Part shown: one piece after another, positions 52,809-62,027 of the stretch
How positions within the stretch are numbered: position 1 is the stretch's first letter
Layout: the number at the start of each line of letters is the position of its first letter
DNA from: Mesorhizobium sp. AR07
GTDB taxonomy: Bacteria > Pseudomonadota > Alphaproteobacteria > Rhizobiales > Rhizobiaceae
DNA: 64,000 nucleotides
Reading direction: 5' to 3'
Assembly: GCF_024746815.1 (NCBI RefSeq)
Contig: NZ_CP080525.1
Location: 6,070,501-6,134,500, forward strand
Program-made: the position numbers and the translations under genes
Notes under the pieces: generated by a model
The model's database searches: none
What the model was told of the DNA's origin: nothing
Seen by the model: only the letters and a program-made list of their open reading frames with translations

Positions 52809-55523
52809 CTATGCCCCTCCTTTCGGAGGGGTACGGAGGTTTGCCGAAGCTTGCGCGGCGCGCACCGCCTGCACGCGGTTGCTGACCGCCAGCTTGCCGA
52901 AAATGTTCTTCAGATGCCATTTTATCGTCGTTTCGCTGACCGACAGGGCAATCGCGATATCACGATTGGACATGCCCTCCGCGAGATAGCGCAGCAGTTC
53001 GGTCTCGCGCTGGGTGAGCTGTTCCTTCTCGGCGACGGGTGCTGCCGGCTTGCGCATCGCCACAGGCATCGTCCGCGCGGCATCGATGATGCGCGTGGCA
53101 TAGGCTGACAGTGCCGGATCGGTCCTTGCCTGAGCCGCACGCAGCCGCATCAACCCTTCGACAACAGGCCTTCCCTCGTCGACGAAGGAACGGATGAAGC
53201 CAGAGGGGTGAGCGAGGCGCAGCGCATCGAGCAGATAGCGGTCGGCCTCGCGCTGGTCATGGCCGGCACTCTTGGCGCGCAGGATCAACGCCAGGATATG
53301 GCGGCGCATGCGCCCGCTGTTTTTCGTGCGCTCCAGAAGCGCATCGAAAATACCGGCCGCCGCGACATAGGATTTTTCCGCCGTCAGCAGGCGGCCCTCG
53401 GCGAAGAACTCGAACTCGTTGGCAACAGTGGGGGTGGCCTCGGCGCGTCCTTGGCGATGTTCGCTCAGCAGGGTGCGTGCCTCGGCGCCACGGTTCTGAT
53501 CGAGCAGCAGCCTGACGCGATCATGCACGAGCACCGAAGCAAGGCGGCGATACACCGAGCCCCGCACGCGCTGGTAGACGCGCTCCAGCATGTCCAGCGC
53601 CGCCTCGGTGCGATCGGTCAGCTGCAGCACGCGGGCATAGGTCGGCACGCTCGCCAGCGGATAGACGATGACCGCCGCCCCTTCGATCAGCGGCCCGAGA
53701 TTCTCGACCAAGGTCAGGGCCTCGCCGGACGCATTGGTCTCGTAGGCAAGTTCGGCAAGCAGCGTGCCGGCCAGCGCCTCGGCGTAGGAATTCGGACCGA
53801 TCCGCGCCCTGGCCTCGGCGATCGCGTCGCGCAGCAGCCGTTCGGCGGCGGGCAAGCGGCCAGCCGAGCGCTCGATGACGGCCATGTAGCAATTGGCAAT
53901 GGTGACGCCGAGCAGGCTGCCGCTTCGCTCATGCGCCTTGCGCGCCGCGTCCACAGCCGCGCGCGCGCCGTCGAGGTCGCCCAGCGCATAGAGGTTGTAG
54001 CCGATGATATTGGCCGTAGCACCCTCGATGAACCACGCATCGGGCGCGATGACGCGCAGGGCTGCCAGTGCTGTATCGCGCGCCTGCTCGAACTGCTCCA
54101 GCGTGCTGTGGACGGCGGCGGCGAGCACCGCGAGCTCGGCCTCGATCGTGGTGCCGGTCAACGTGCCGGGATCCTTGCCGTCGGCCGGCCCGGTCTCGAC
54201 AAGCTTGCGTGCATTGCTCAGCGTCTGTTGGGCAATCTCCGGCTGGCTGCTGTGTACCGCCAGCCACAGCACGACGAGCTGCAGCCGGATGCGCTGGTCG
54301 ATCAGCTTTTTTGGCAGCAGCGCCAGCAACTGGCGCACGTAGAGAAGCTGGCACTGGGCGATGAGGTCGAGCGCATTGTTCTCGACGAACACCGCCGCGC
54401 GGGCCTGGTCGCTGGCGGCGAGTGCGTGTCCGATGGCCTCGGTCAGCATCTTGCGTTCGCCGAACCATTCGGCCGCCGCCAGATGCAGCGGCGCGATCAT
54501 CTCCGGCTCGCGCCTTTCCATCTCGCGGCTGAGGAAGTCGCGGAACAGATGATGGTAGCGAAACCAGCGCCGCTCCTCGTCGAGCGGCACCAGGAACAGG
54601 TTGCGGGTCTCAATTTCGGTGATGGCGGCTTCGGCATCCGCCGCCCGCATCACCGCGCGGCAGGCCTCGGCGCTAAAACGTTCGAAGATCGAACTGTAGA
54701 GCAGGAATTTTGCGATCGCCGGCGGCAGTTCCAGAAACACTTCGCCCATCAGGAAGTCGGCGACGTTGCGGTTGGCGCCGGTGAAGTTGCCGATGACGGT
54801 TTCGGGCGCATGCGTGGCGCTGAGCGACAGCGAGGCGAGCTGCAGGCCGGCGGCCCATCCTTCGGTCCGCGAACACAGGGTTTCCACCGTGACGCTGCTG
54901 ACGCTCAAGCCGAGCTTCTCGTTGAAGAAAGCCTCGGCCTCGGAGGAGGCGAAACGCAAATCGTCGGGGCCGATTTCGAAGACGTCGCCCAGCACCCTGA
55001 GCTTGCCGAGCTGCAGGTCGGGCAGGCTGCGCGAGCCGATGACGAAGGCGACGTTTGCCGGCGCCTGCCGCGTCAGGCGCTCCATGAACCGCTTCACCGC
55101 CGGTGCTTCGATGGCGTGGTAATCGTCGAAGAACAAGGTGATGTCGGCCTCGCGCGCCGCCAAACCCGCCACCAGTGCGGCGAGCACGACATCGAGCTGC
55201 GGGATCGGGCTCGATTGGAAGGCGAGGTCGAGTTCCGCCGGGTTCTGGACGAGATGGCGCAGCGCCCCCACCAGATGCGACAGGAAGGCGCCCTCGTCAT
55301 TGTCTGATACCTCGCAGGACAGCCATGCGCTCAGCCGGCCGAGGCGCGCGACTTCCGCGGCCCATTGCGCCATCGTCGTCGACTTGCCGAAGCCGGCGGG
55401 CGCGGCGAACAACACGATGCGCGTATCGCCATGCCGCTTCAGCGTCGACAGGATGGTCTCGCGGCGAACCCATCGGCGGTGATGCGGCGACGCGTGTGGG
55501 ACGGGTTGCGGAGCTGTTCTCAT
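52809..55523 (-). CDS. MalT-like LuxR-family ATP-dependent regulator
   Basis: The 904-residue product is a STAND-type activator. It has a P-loop near residues 41-49 (AAPAGFGKSTTMAQWA) and an acidic Walker B (ITLFFDDYHAIEAP), then a winged-helix and superhelical repeat region up to about residue 820, and a LuxR helix-turn-helix at the C-terminus (QRETELLRYLAEGMSNRDIA, SETTIKWHLKNIFGKL). Such proteins bind ATP and an inducer, then activate transcription. It lies upstream of the amidohydrolase-importer operon on the same strand and is its likely activator. A GC-rich hairpin (52814-52831) covers its last codons. Confidence 0.9.
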   Translation of the reverse strand: MRTAPQPVPHASPHHRRWVRRETILSTLKRHGDTRIVLFAAPAGFGKSTTMAQWAAEVARLGRLSAWLSCEVSDNDEGAFLSHLVGALRHLVQNPAELDLAFQSSPIPQLDVVLAALVAGLAAREADITLFFDDYHAIEAPAVKRFMERLTRQAPANVAFVIGSRSLPDLQLGKLRVLGDVFEIGPDDLRFASSEAEAFFNEKLGLSVSSVTVETLCSRTEGWAAGLQLASLSLSATHAPETVIGNFTGANRNVADFLMGEVFLELPPAIAKFLLYSSIFERFSAEACRAVMRAADAEAAITEIETRNLFLVPLDEERRWFRYHHLFRDFLSREMERREPEMIAPLHLAAAEWFGERKMLTEAIGHALAASDQARAAVFVENNALDLIAQCQLLYVRQLLALLPKKLIDQRIRLQLVVLWLAVHSSQPEIAQQTLSNARKLVETGPADGKDPGTLTGTTIEAELAVLAAAVHSTLEQFEQARDTALAALRVIAPDAWFIEGATANIIGYNLYALGDLDGARAAVDAARKAHERSGSLLGVTIANCYMAVIERSAGRLPAAERLLRDAIAEARARIGPNSYAEALAGTLLAELAYETNASGEALTLVENLGPLIEGAAVIVYPLASVPTYARVLQLTDRTEAALDMLERVYQRVRGSVYRRLASVLVHDRVRLLLDQNRGAEARTLLSEHRQGRAEATPTVANEFEFFAEGRLLTAEKSYVAAAGIFDALLERTKNSGRMRRHILALILRAKSAGHDQREADRYLLDALRLAHPSGFIRSFVDEGRPVVEGLMRLRAAQARTDPALSAYATRIIDAARTMPVAMRKPAAPVAEKEQLTQRETELLRYLAEGMSNRDIAIALSVSETTIKWHLKNIFGKLAVSNRVQAVRAAQASANLRTPPKGGA
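52814..52831. terminator. Short GC hairpin at the 3' end of the LuxR gene
   Basis: CCCCTCC and GGAGGGG form a 7-base stem with a 4-base loop just before the stop codon. A U-run does not follow, so efficient Rho-independent termination is doubtful. It may weaken read-through into the operon downstream. Confidence 0.4.
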
Positions 55524-56174
55524 CTAGGCTTGCGCAACCTGGCGGTTCTCTAGATTGCTGGCGCGCCACTCGGCTTCGATCAGCGGAATCTGCGGTGCGG
55601 CATTGCGGGGCAAGGTTCCCTTTATCCGGGGGTCGTCGACGATTTCAAACCCGGTTGCGAAGGGCACGAATCCGCAGGCGCTGTAGAAACCGATGACGCT
55701 GTGATGATCGAAGCTGCTTGTGTGCAGCCAGATATGGCTCGGATTGAGGCGCCATGCCAGTTCGAGCGCGCCAGCCATCAGCCGCTTGCCGAACCCGCGG
55801 CCAGTCAGCGACGGGAACAGGCCGAAATAGGTGATCTCGATCTCGTTGCTGTCGGCGACGCAGAATTCGACCATGCCGAGATGCGCGCCGCTTTCATCGT
55901 AGCCGTAGTAGAGATGCTGGCGCGGATCGGCGAAGTGATCTGTGATTTCGGCGTCGGACATCTCAGACACGCGGTCCCACAGCCAGGGCGCACCGATCTC
56001 GAGGAAGATCGCCCGATAGGAATTGCAATCGGGCATGGTGATGCGGGCCATCGCCAAGGGTTTCGCGAGATCGGGTCGCGGCGCGCGCGCCTCCATCCAT
56101 GTCACCGCATTGGCGAGCTTGCCCGCCGGCAGGCGCCGGTAACCGATGGCGAGATCGGTGATTTCGGCCGGCAT
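55524..56174 (-). CDS. GNAT-family N-acetyltransferase
   Basis: The 216-residue product has the GNAT acetyl-CoA loop (FPSLTGRGFGKRLMAGALEL) and the conserved strand before it (EIEITYFGLF), with a C-terminal FYSACGFVPFATGFEIV. The substrate is unknown. ATG 56174 gives a domain of normal size; earlier in-frame codons show no domain. It abuts the LuxR gene start with no gap and is divergent from the M20 gene. Acetylation of an amine would be the opposite of the amidohydrolase activity nearby, but a link is speculative. Confidence 0.82.
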   Translation of the reverse strand: MPAEITDLAIGYRRLPAGKLANAVTWMEARAPRPDLAKPLAMARITMPDCNSYRAIFLEIGAPWLWDRVSEMSDAEITDHFADPRQHLYYGYDESGAHLGMVEFCVADSNEIEITYFGLFPSLTGRGFGKRLMAGALELAWRLNPSHIWLHTSSFDHHSVIGFYSACGFVPFATGFEIVDDPRIKGTLPRNAAPQIPLIEAEWRASNLENRQVAQA

Positions 56175-56370
56175 CGTGTCTTCGGTGATCAACGCATTCC
56201 TCTTCAAGTCTGTCCGATAGCAGTATCGGCTTGCGGCCGTTGATGCCAACACCGCGAAAGCGCCGACAAGAGACGGCTGGGCCAGGATCGGATTTTTTGG
56301 CGCCGCTGCCTCTTGCATTTCACAGGAATGGCATATGAGATATGATACACCATCCAGATGAAAGCGAAAT
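56175..56370. promoter_or_regulatory. Divergent region between the GNAT and deacylase genes
   Basis: The 196-bp gap holds an AT-rich patch with the direct repeat ATATGAGATATGAT (56333-56346), close to the plus-strand start at 56371. TATGAT within it could be a -10 box, but no -35 box lies at normal spacing. It may be a GntR-type operator for the catabolic operon downstream. Confidence 0.4.
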
Positions 56371-57676
56371 ATGATGCCTGAGCGGATTGCGGACGAGGCC
56401 ATTCTCAGCGCGGTCGACGACGGCTTCGCGCGGCAGGTCGCGTTCCTGGCCGATCTCGTGCGCTTTCCCTCCCAGCGCGGCGAGGAACACGCCGCGCAAT
56501 CGTTCATGGCGGCTGCCTATGAAGCAGACGGCTATGCGGTCGACATGGTGGCGCGTCGACGTCGACGCGATTCGCGACCTGCCGGGTTTTTCGCCGGTAG
56601 CGGTTTCCTATGACGATGCCTTCAATGTCGTAGCCACCCACACGCCACGAAACGCGACCGGCCGCTCGCTGATCCTCAACGGCCATATCGACGTGGTGCC
56701 GACGGGACCGCTCGACCGCTGGGTGCGCGATCCCTACGATCCGGCGATCGAGGATGGCTGGATGCATGGCCGCGGCGCCGGCGACATGAAGGCCGGCCTG
56801 TCCGCGTGTCTCTATGCGCTGACCGCGTTGCGCAGCCTCGGCTATCAGCCGGCCGCGAAACTGTTCCTGCAGTCGGTGGTCGAGGAAGAGTGCACCGGCA
56901 ACGGCGCGCTCGCCTGCCTTCAGCGGGGTTACCGCGCCGACGCCGCCTTCATCCCGGAACCGCTGGAACCAAGGCTGATGCGGGCGCAGGTCGGGCCGAT
57001 CTGGTTCCGGGTCGAGGTCGATGGCGATCCGCAGCACGCGTCCGGCGCCTTCTCCGCCGGCGCCAATGCCATCGAAAAGGCATTCGTCATCATCCAGGCG
57101 CTGAAGCAACTCGAGATCGTCTGGAACGCGCGCAAGGTCGATGACCCGCATTTTTGCGATCATCCGCACCCGATCCGCTTCAATCTCGGCAAGATCGAAG
57201 GCGGCGAGTGGACATCGAGCGTTCCGGCGCGCTGTGTCTTCGAGATGCGCGTCGCGACCTATCCCAACCAGAAGCTTGGGGATGCCCGGGCCGAGATCGA
57301 GGCCTGCATCGCCGAGGCGGCGCGCGCCGACCCGTTCCTGGCCAACCGTCCGCCGCGCCTGACCTACAATGGCTTCATGGCCGAGGGGTATGTGCTCGAA
57401 GGGGCCGACGAGATGGAAGCCGTTTTGCGTCGCAGCCATGTCGCCGTGTGGGGCGAGCCGCTGCAGGAACACGTTACCTCGGCGACGACCGATGCGCGCT
57501 TCTTCGGTCTCTATGCCGACACGCCGGCGATCGTCTACGGCCCGATCTGCCGCATGCCGCATGGCTATGACGAGGCCGTCGATCTCGATTCTGTGCGCAA
57601 GGTCACCCAGACCATCGCGCTGTTCATCGCCGATTGGTGCGGCCTCGAACCTGTCGATCCCGGGGCCAGGCCATGA
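56371..57676 (+). pseudogene. M20-family deacylase/dipeptidase (ArgE/DapE type; one frameshift)
   Basis: The restored product has about 434 residues with the co-catalytic zinc site of M20 enzymes: NGHIDVVP (His and Asp), GRGAGDMKAG (bridging Asp), VVEEECTGNG (Glu base and ligand), FIPEPLE, and a C-terminal His in EHVTSATTDARFF. Such enzymes hydrolyse N-acyl amino acids or dipeptides. One extra base near 56545-56550 breaks the frame after GYAVDM; removing it gives WRVDVDAIRDLPGFSPVAV. The stop overlaps the kinase gene (ATGA), so the enzyme probably feeds a freed amine to the kinase and phospho-lyase. Confidence 0.85.
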
Positions 57677-58731
57677 ATGCGGCTGTGCCAGACGCTTTCG
57701 GTGAAACACTCGCCGAGGACGCGCCTGATGTGTCGACGATCGACGCGCTGGCCCTCCTGCGCCAGCACTACGGTTTTGCCGGCACCGCGCGTCCGCTGCC
57801 TGGCGAACGCGACCACAATTTTCACATCCAGACGGACGGTGAGGGTGAGTTCGTTCTCAAAATCTCCCACCCGGCGGAAGAGGCCGGCTTCACCGACTTC
57901 CAGAACAAGGCGCTCGACCACATCCTTGCGGTCGATCCGACCTTGCCGGTTCCCTCGGTGCGAAAGAACCTGCAGGGCGATGCGCAATTCGCGGTCGGCG
58001 TCGGTGGCTCGGCGGCGCGCATCATCCGGCTGGTCACCTATTTGCCCGGCCAGCTGCTTTCGCGCTCGCCGACGTCAGCGGCGCAGGATCGCAATCTGGG
58101 CATCTTCCTTGCTCGCCTTGGCCGGGCACTGCGCGGCTTCTTCCATCCGGCCGCCGGCAGCGACCTGCTCTGGGATATCCGCAAGGTCGCCAAGACGCGG
58201 CCGATGCTGGCGCACATCGCCGACGCTAGCCGGCGGGCCATGGTCGAGCGTGCGATCGACGCTTTCGAGGAGCATGCGGCGCCCGTCATCCCGACACTGC
58301 GCGCCCAGATCGTCCACAACGACATGAATTCCTACAATGTGGTGATGGATGCGTCGCGGCCGGAGGTCGTGAGCGGCATTCTCGACTTCGGCGACATGAT
58401 CCATTCGCCGCTGATCTGCGATCTCGCCATCGGCGCCGTCTACCGCTGGCCGGCTGAAGGCCATCCGTTGGCGCCCGCCGCACGCTTCGTCGCCGGTTAC
58501 CAGTCGGTGCAGCGGCTCGAGGCCGAAGAGATCGGCATTCTTTTCGATCTGATCCGTGCCCGCCTTGCGCTCATCGCCAACATCGCCAGCTGGCAGGCGG
58601 AGCGCTTTCCGGCCAAACGCGATTATGTCCTGCGTCTGGCCACCGAAGTATGGGCCTCGCTCGAACGGCTGGACGGTCTGTCGTCCCCTGACGCCCGCCG
58701 CTATTTTCTCGACCATTCCAATCCGGAGTAG
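57673..58731 (+). CDS. APH-family small-molecule kinase, probable hydroxylysine-type kinase
   Basis: The 352-residue product is an aminoglycoside-phosphotransferase-fold kinase with the catalytic loop HNDMNSYNVV (residues 215-224) and metal aspartate ILDFGDM (D238). A phosphate-binding strand EFVLKISHPAEEAG lies near residue 60. It is followed immediately by a phospho-lyase-type gene, the same pair that degrades 5-hydroxylysine in animals (hydroxylysine kinase then phospho-lyase). It probably phosphorylates the hydroxyl of an amino alcohol. Homoserine kinase II and choline/ethanolamine kinase are alternatives from the same superfamily. Confidence 0.83.
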   Translation: MNAAVPDAFGETLAEDAPDVSTIDALALLRQHYGFAGTARPLPGERDHNFHIQTDGEGEFVLKISHPAEEAGFTDFQNKALDHILAVDPTLPVPSVRKNLQGDAQFAVGVGGSAARIIRLVTYLPGQLLSRSPTSAAQDRNLGIFLARLGRALRGFFHPAAGSDLLWDIRKVAKTRPMLAHIADASRRAMVERAIDAFEEHAAPVIPTLRAQIVHNDMNSYNVVMDASRPEVVSGILDFGDMIHSPLICDLAIGAVYRWPAEGHPLAPAARFVAGYQSVQRLEAEEIGILFDLIRARLALIANIASWQAERFPAKRDYVLRLATEVWASLERLDGLSSPDARRYFLDHSNPE

Positions 58732-60042
58732 ATGCTCGTGTCCCAGTCCTCGCCTGCGAATGCCTTTGCCGATGCTTCGCCACAAGAGCGCGCCTTGCTC
58801 GAGCGCCGGGCCAGGCTGCTTGGCCCGACCTATCGCGCCTTCTACCGCAACCCGATCCATCTGGTGCGCGGCAGCGGCGTCTGGCTCTACGATGCCCAGG
58901 GCCGCAAATACCTCGACGCCTACAACAATGTTGCCTCGGTCGGCCACTGCCATCCGCGCGTCGTCGAGGCGCTGTCGGGGCAGGCCGCCACGCTCAACAC
59001 CCACACGCGTTATCTCAGCGAGATCATCCTCGACTATGCGGAGAAACTTCTCGGCACCTGTCCGCCCCCTCTCGGCCACGCCATGTTCACCTGCACCGGC
59101 AGTGAGGCCAATGACCTCGCCATCCGCATCGCCCAGCATTCCAGCGGCGGCACCGGGGTGATCATCACCGACTTCGCCTATCACGGCGCGACGATCGCGA
59201 CGGCACAATTGTCGCCGGCTGCGATCGGGACGAAAGCCGTGCCCGCGCAGCACCGCACTGTCGCAGCGCCGGACACGTTCCGCGACCATGGCCGCGCTGC
59301 ACGCGATTTCGCCAGGGATGTCGCCGCTGCCATCGACGACATGCGCGCGCAAAATATCCGGCCGGCGGCCCTGCTTCTCGACTCGGCTTTTTCCAGCGAC
59401 GGCATCTTCTTTCCTGATGCGGCGGTGATGCGTGAGGCGGCTGATCACGTCAAAAGAGCCGGTGGCATCGTCATCGCCGATGAGGTCCAGTCCGGCTTCG
59501 GCCGGCTTGGCCAGGGCATGTGGGGCTTTGCCAATTATGGCATCGAGCCTGACATCGTCACGATGGGCAAGCCGATCGGCGACGGGCATCCGATGGGCGC
59601 GGTGCTCGTGCGGCCGCAGCTTGTCGCTTCCTTCGGCTCGAACACCGGTTACTTCAACACCTTCGGCGGCAATCCGGTCGCGGCCGCCGTCGGCATCGCC
59701 GTTCTCGAGGTGATCGAAGGCGAGGGGCTGATCGAGAATTCCCGCATGGTCGGCGCCTATACGGCTGAGCTGCTGGACATGCTGAAGAGCCGGCACGGCA
59801 TGGTCGCCGATATCAGGCACAATGGCCTCTATTTCGGCGTCGAGTTGACGGCGGAGGGCGACGAGGCCTTGGCCGCCACCAAGACATCGGCGGTTGTCGA
59901 AGCCATGCGCGAGGACGGCGTGCTGATCTCTTCCTGCGGCCCGCGCGGCAATGTGCTGAAGATCAGGCCGCCTCTTCCGTTTGCCAGGGACAATGCCGAA
60001 CAACTGGCCGAGACGCTCGATCGCGCACTATCGAACTGGTGA
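58732..60042 (+). CDS. Class III PLP phospho-lyase (ethanolamine-phosphate/phosphohydroxylysine type)
   Basis: The 436-residue product has PLP lysine K280 (VTMGKPIGDGHPMGAV) and D250 (VIADEVQSGFGRLG). Segments YNNVASVGHCHPRVVEA, YFNTFGGNPVAAAVGIAVL and the ending NVLKIRPPLPFARDNAEQLA match the AGXT2L (ETNPPL/PHYKPL) phospho-lyases much more closely than ordinary transaminases. The reaction would eliminate phosphate and ammonia from a phosphorylated amino alcohol, leaving an aldehyde. The kinase gene just upstream supports this. ATG 58732 follows a GGAG site and directly abuts the kinase stop. Confidence 0.85.
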   Translation: MLVSQSSPANAFADASPQERALLERRARLLGPTYRAFYRNPIHLVRGSGVWLYDAQGRKYLDAYNNVASVGHCHPRVVEALSGQAATLNTHTRYLSEIILDYAEKLLGTCPPPLGHAMFTCTGSEANDLAIRIAQHSSGGTGVIITDFAYHGATIATAQLSPAAIGTKAVPAQHRTVAAPDTFRDHGRAARDFARDVAAAIDDMRAQNIRPAALLLDSAFSSDGIFFPDAAVMREAADHVKRAGGIVIADEVQSGFGRLGQGMWGFANYGIEPDIVTMGKPIGDGHPMGAVLVRPQLVASFGSNTGYFNTFGGNPVAAAVGIAVLEVIEGEGLIENSRMVGAYTAELLDMLKSRHGMVADIRHNGLYFGVELTAEGDEALAATKTSAVVEAMREDGVLISSCGPRGNVLKIRPPLPFARDNAEQLAETLDRALSNW

Positions 60043-60057
60043 CCGGAGCAGGCCCGC

Positions 60058-60714
60058 ATGCTGAAGCTTGAACATCAAACCCTGAACGACCGCGCCTATG
60101 GCGCGCTCAAGCAGGAGTTGATTTCAGGCGGGTTCAGTCCGGGCCAGACACTGGTCATCCGCAAGCTTGCCGAGACGTTCGGCATATCCACGACACCGAT
60201 CCGCGAGGCACTGCAAAGGCTCGTCGCCGAGCGGCTGCTCGAGATGCAGAACAACCGCTCGGTCATCGTCCCTTTGCTGTCCGCGCCTGCCTTCGAGGAA
60301 CTGACGCGCATCCGCGTCGCCGTCGAGGGACTGGCGGGCGAGATGGCGGCGTCGCGGATGACCGAGAGCGGGCTGGTGGACATCCGGGCCACGCTCGCAG
60401 GCATGCAGCATGCCATCGAGGCCGGCGACGCCAGGACCTATCTTACGCTGAACGAAGGCTTCCACTTCGCCATCTACCAGCATGCCGGCGCGCCGATCCT
60501 GCTCAACATGATCCGCGACCTCTGGGGTCGGGTAGGGCCGTATCTCAAGCTGCTGATGCAGGTTGATCGCTACATTCCGCAGTCGAACGACGCGCATCGC
60601 AAGATCGTCGCCGCTCTGGAACAGCGCAGCGGTTCTGCCGTCCGGACGTTCATAGAAGAAGACATCGCCGTGGCAGCCGCTGTTTTGTCGGCAAACCTTG
60701 GCGCTGCCAGGTGA
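60058..60714 (+). CDS. GntR-family (FCD type) regulator
   Basis: The 218-residue product has a GntR winged helix (LNDRAYGALKQELISGGF, LAETFGISTTPIREALQRLV) and an FCD effector domain (FEELTRIRVAVEGLAGEMA, TLNEGFHFAIYQHAGAP). It is the last gene of the deacylase-kinase-phospho-lyase operon, 15 bp after the phospho-lyase. It probably represses this operon and perhaps the convergent oxidase-importer genes. The ligand is unknown. Confidence 0.88.
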   Translation: MLKLEHQTLNDRAYGALKQELISGGFSPGQTLVIRKLAETFGISTTPIREALQRLVAERLLEMQNNRSVIVPLLSAPAFEELTRIRVAVEGLAGEMAASRMTESGLVDIRATLAGMQHAIEAGDARTYLTLNEGFHFAIYQHAGAPILLNMIRDLWGRVGPYLKLLMQVDRYIPQSNDAHRKIVAALEQRSGSAVRTFIEEDIAVAAAVLSANLGAAR

Positions 60715-60722
60715 CTGTCGGC

Positions 60723-62027
60723 CTATCCCGTCCTGTCCAACCGGTCGCGCAGCATGCTCCAGCCGAGCAGCATGTTGGGCGCGTGCCGCAGCACCGCATG
60801 GAACGGGATCGGCGCCGGCGGCGCAAAGGGCAGCGGCAGGTCACGCGCATCGGTCCCAGTGGCCCAGTCGGCCAGCACCTTGCCCATCGCCGTCGTCATG
60901 GCGATGCCGCGCCCATTGCAGGCGCGGGCGGCGATAAGGCTCGGCCCGAGGTCGATGAGGTGCGGCAGGAAATCCGGCTCGACCGCCGCCATTCCCGACC
61001 AGCTGTGAGCAAGCGGCGGCAGGTCAGGCAGGTCGAGATGTCGGCCAAGCCGTCGCCAGATCACCTGCGGCACGCGCGCATCGGCGCCGGCGCTGAGTAT
61101 ATGCATGCCGCCGCTGATCAGCCGGTTCTCGGCGTCGAAGCGGAAGGTGAAGAGATTGCGCCTGGTGTCGCCGACGCCTTGCCCGCCGGGCAGGAGACGC
61201 GTGCGGACTTCGCGCGGCAGTGGTGCGGTCGCGATCTGGAAAACCTTCAGCGGAAAATAGGTTCGTTGCAGCAACGGATTGAGCGACCCACCATAGGCGT
61301 TGGTGGCGATCAGCACCTTGCCGGCACGCACCGATCCTGATGGCGTTTTCAGCACCCAGCCATCGGCCATGCGATCGACCGAGGTGACGCGCGTCTGCTC
61401 GAAGATGCGGGCGCCGGCCTTCTCCGCTGCATCGGCCAGTCCGCGCGCATAGGCGACCGGATTGAGCACGCCTCCGGAACGGTCCATCCAGCCGCCGACA
61501 TAGCCGCGCGCACCCGTCAGCGCTTCGACCTCCTGCCGGTCCAAGGTAACGGCCGGCCTTCCGCGCTGCGCCCATTGCCCGGCCCGCGATTTGACCGTCT
61601 CGAAGGCGGCAGGCGAATGCGCCGGCTGGATCCATCCGCTCTGCACCGCGTCGCAGTCGATGCCATACTGCCGGATCAAACGGAAAACCAGATCGGCGCT
61701 GCCAGCGGCGAAATCGATCAGCCTTGCGCCGCGCGAAGGCCCCAGATGGGCAATGATGTCGTCGGGGTCCATCTTGGCGAAGTTCGGCACGACGAAGCCG
61801 GCGTTCCTGCCGGTGGCGCCCCAGGCGATGAATTCGGCTTCGAGAACGGCGACGGAGAGCCCTTTCCCGGCGGCGTGCAGCGCGGTTGAAAGGCCGGAAA
61901 AGCCGCCGCCGACAATGGCGAGGTCGACATCGAGCCGGTCGTGCAAGGCCGGCCGGTCGCGGCGATTGCGGCTGACGGCATGCCAGAGCGAAGCGCCATG
62001 CGCTTCCGGACGAACCACGGCGTTCAT
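60723..62027 (-). CDS. DAO-type FAD-dependent oxidoreductase
   Basis: The 434-residue product has the dinucleotide motif AIVGGGFSGLSTALHA near residue 38 and the GATGRNAGFVVPNF loop found in gamma-glutamylputrescine-oxidase and glycine-oxidase-like enzymes. It also has the C-terminal FAD segment RACNGRGIAMTTAMGKVLAD. It would oxidise a secondary or primary amine or amino acid. It converges tail to tail with the GntR gene, and its ATG overlaps the stop of the LivM gene, placing it in the importer operon. The FAD site has no covalent-histidine motif that I can see. Confidence 0.87.
   Translation of the reverse strand: MNAVVRPEAHGASLWHAVSRNRRDRPALHDRLDVDLAIVGGGFSGLSTALHAAGKGLSVAVLEAEFIAWGATGRNAGFVVPNFAKMDPDDIIAHLGPSRGARLIDFAAGSADLVFRLIRQYGIDCDAVQSGWIQPAHSPAAFETVKSRAGQWAQRGRPAVTLDRQEVEALTGARGYVGGWMDRSGGVLNPVAYARGLADAAEKAGARIFEQTRVTSVDRMADGWVLKTPSGSVRAGKVLIATNAYGGSLNPLLQRTYFPLKVFQIATAPLPREVRTRLLPGGQGVGDTRRNLFTFRFDAENRLISGGMHILSAGADARVPQVIWRRLGRHLDLPDLPPLAHSWSGMAAVEPDFLPHLIDLGPSLIAARACNGRGIAMTTAMGKVLADWATGTDARDLPLPFAPPAPIPFHAVLRHAPNMLLGWSMLRDRLDRTG

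Noticed and set aside
58075..60003. Minus-strand open frame of 642 codons opposite the kinase and phospho-lyase genes
   Set aside because: Antisense of two conserved catalytic proteins; His/Arg/Asp-rich with no domain.
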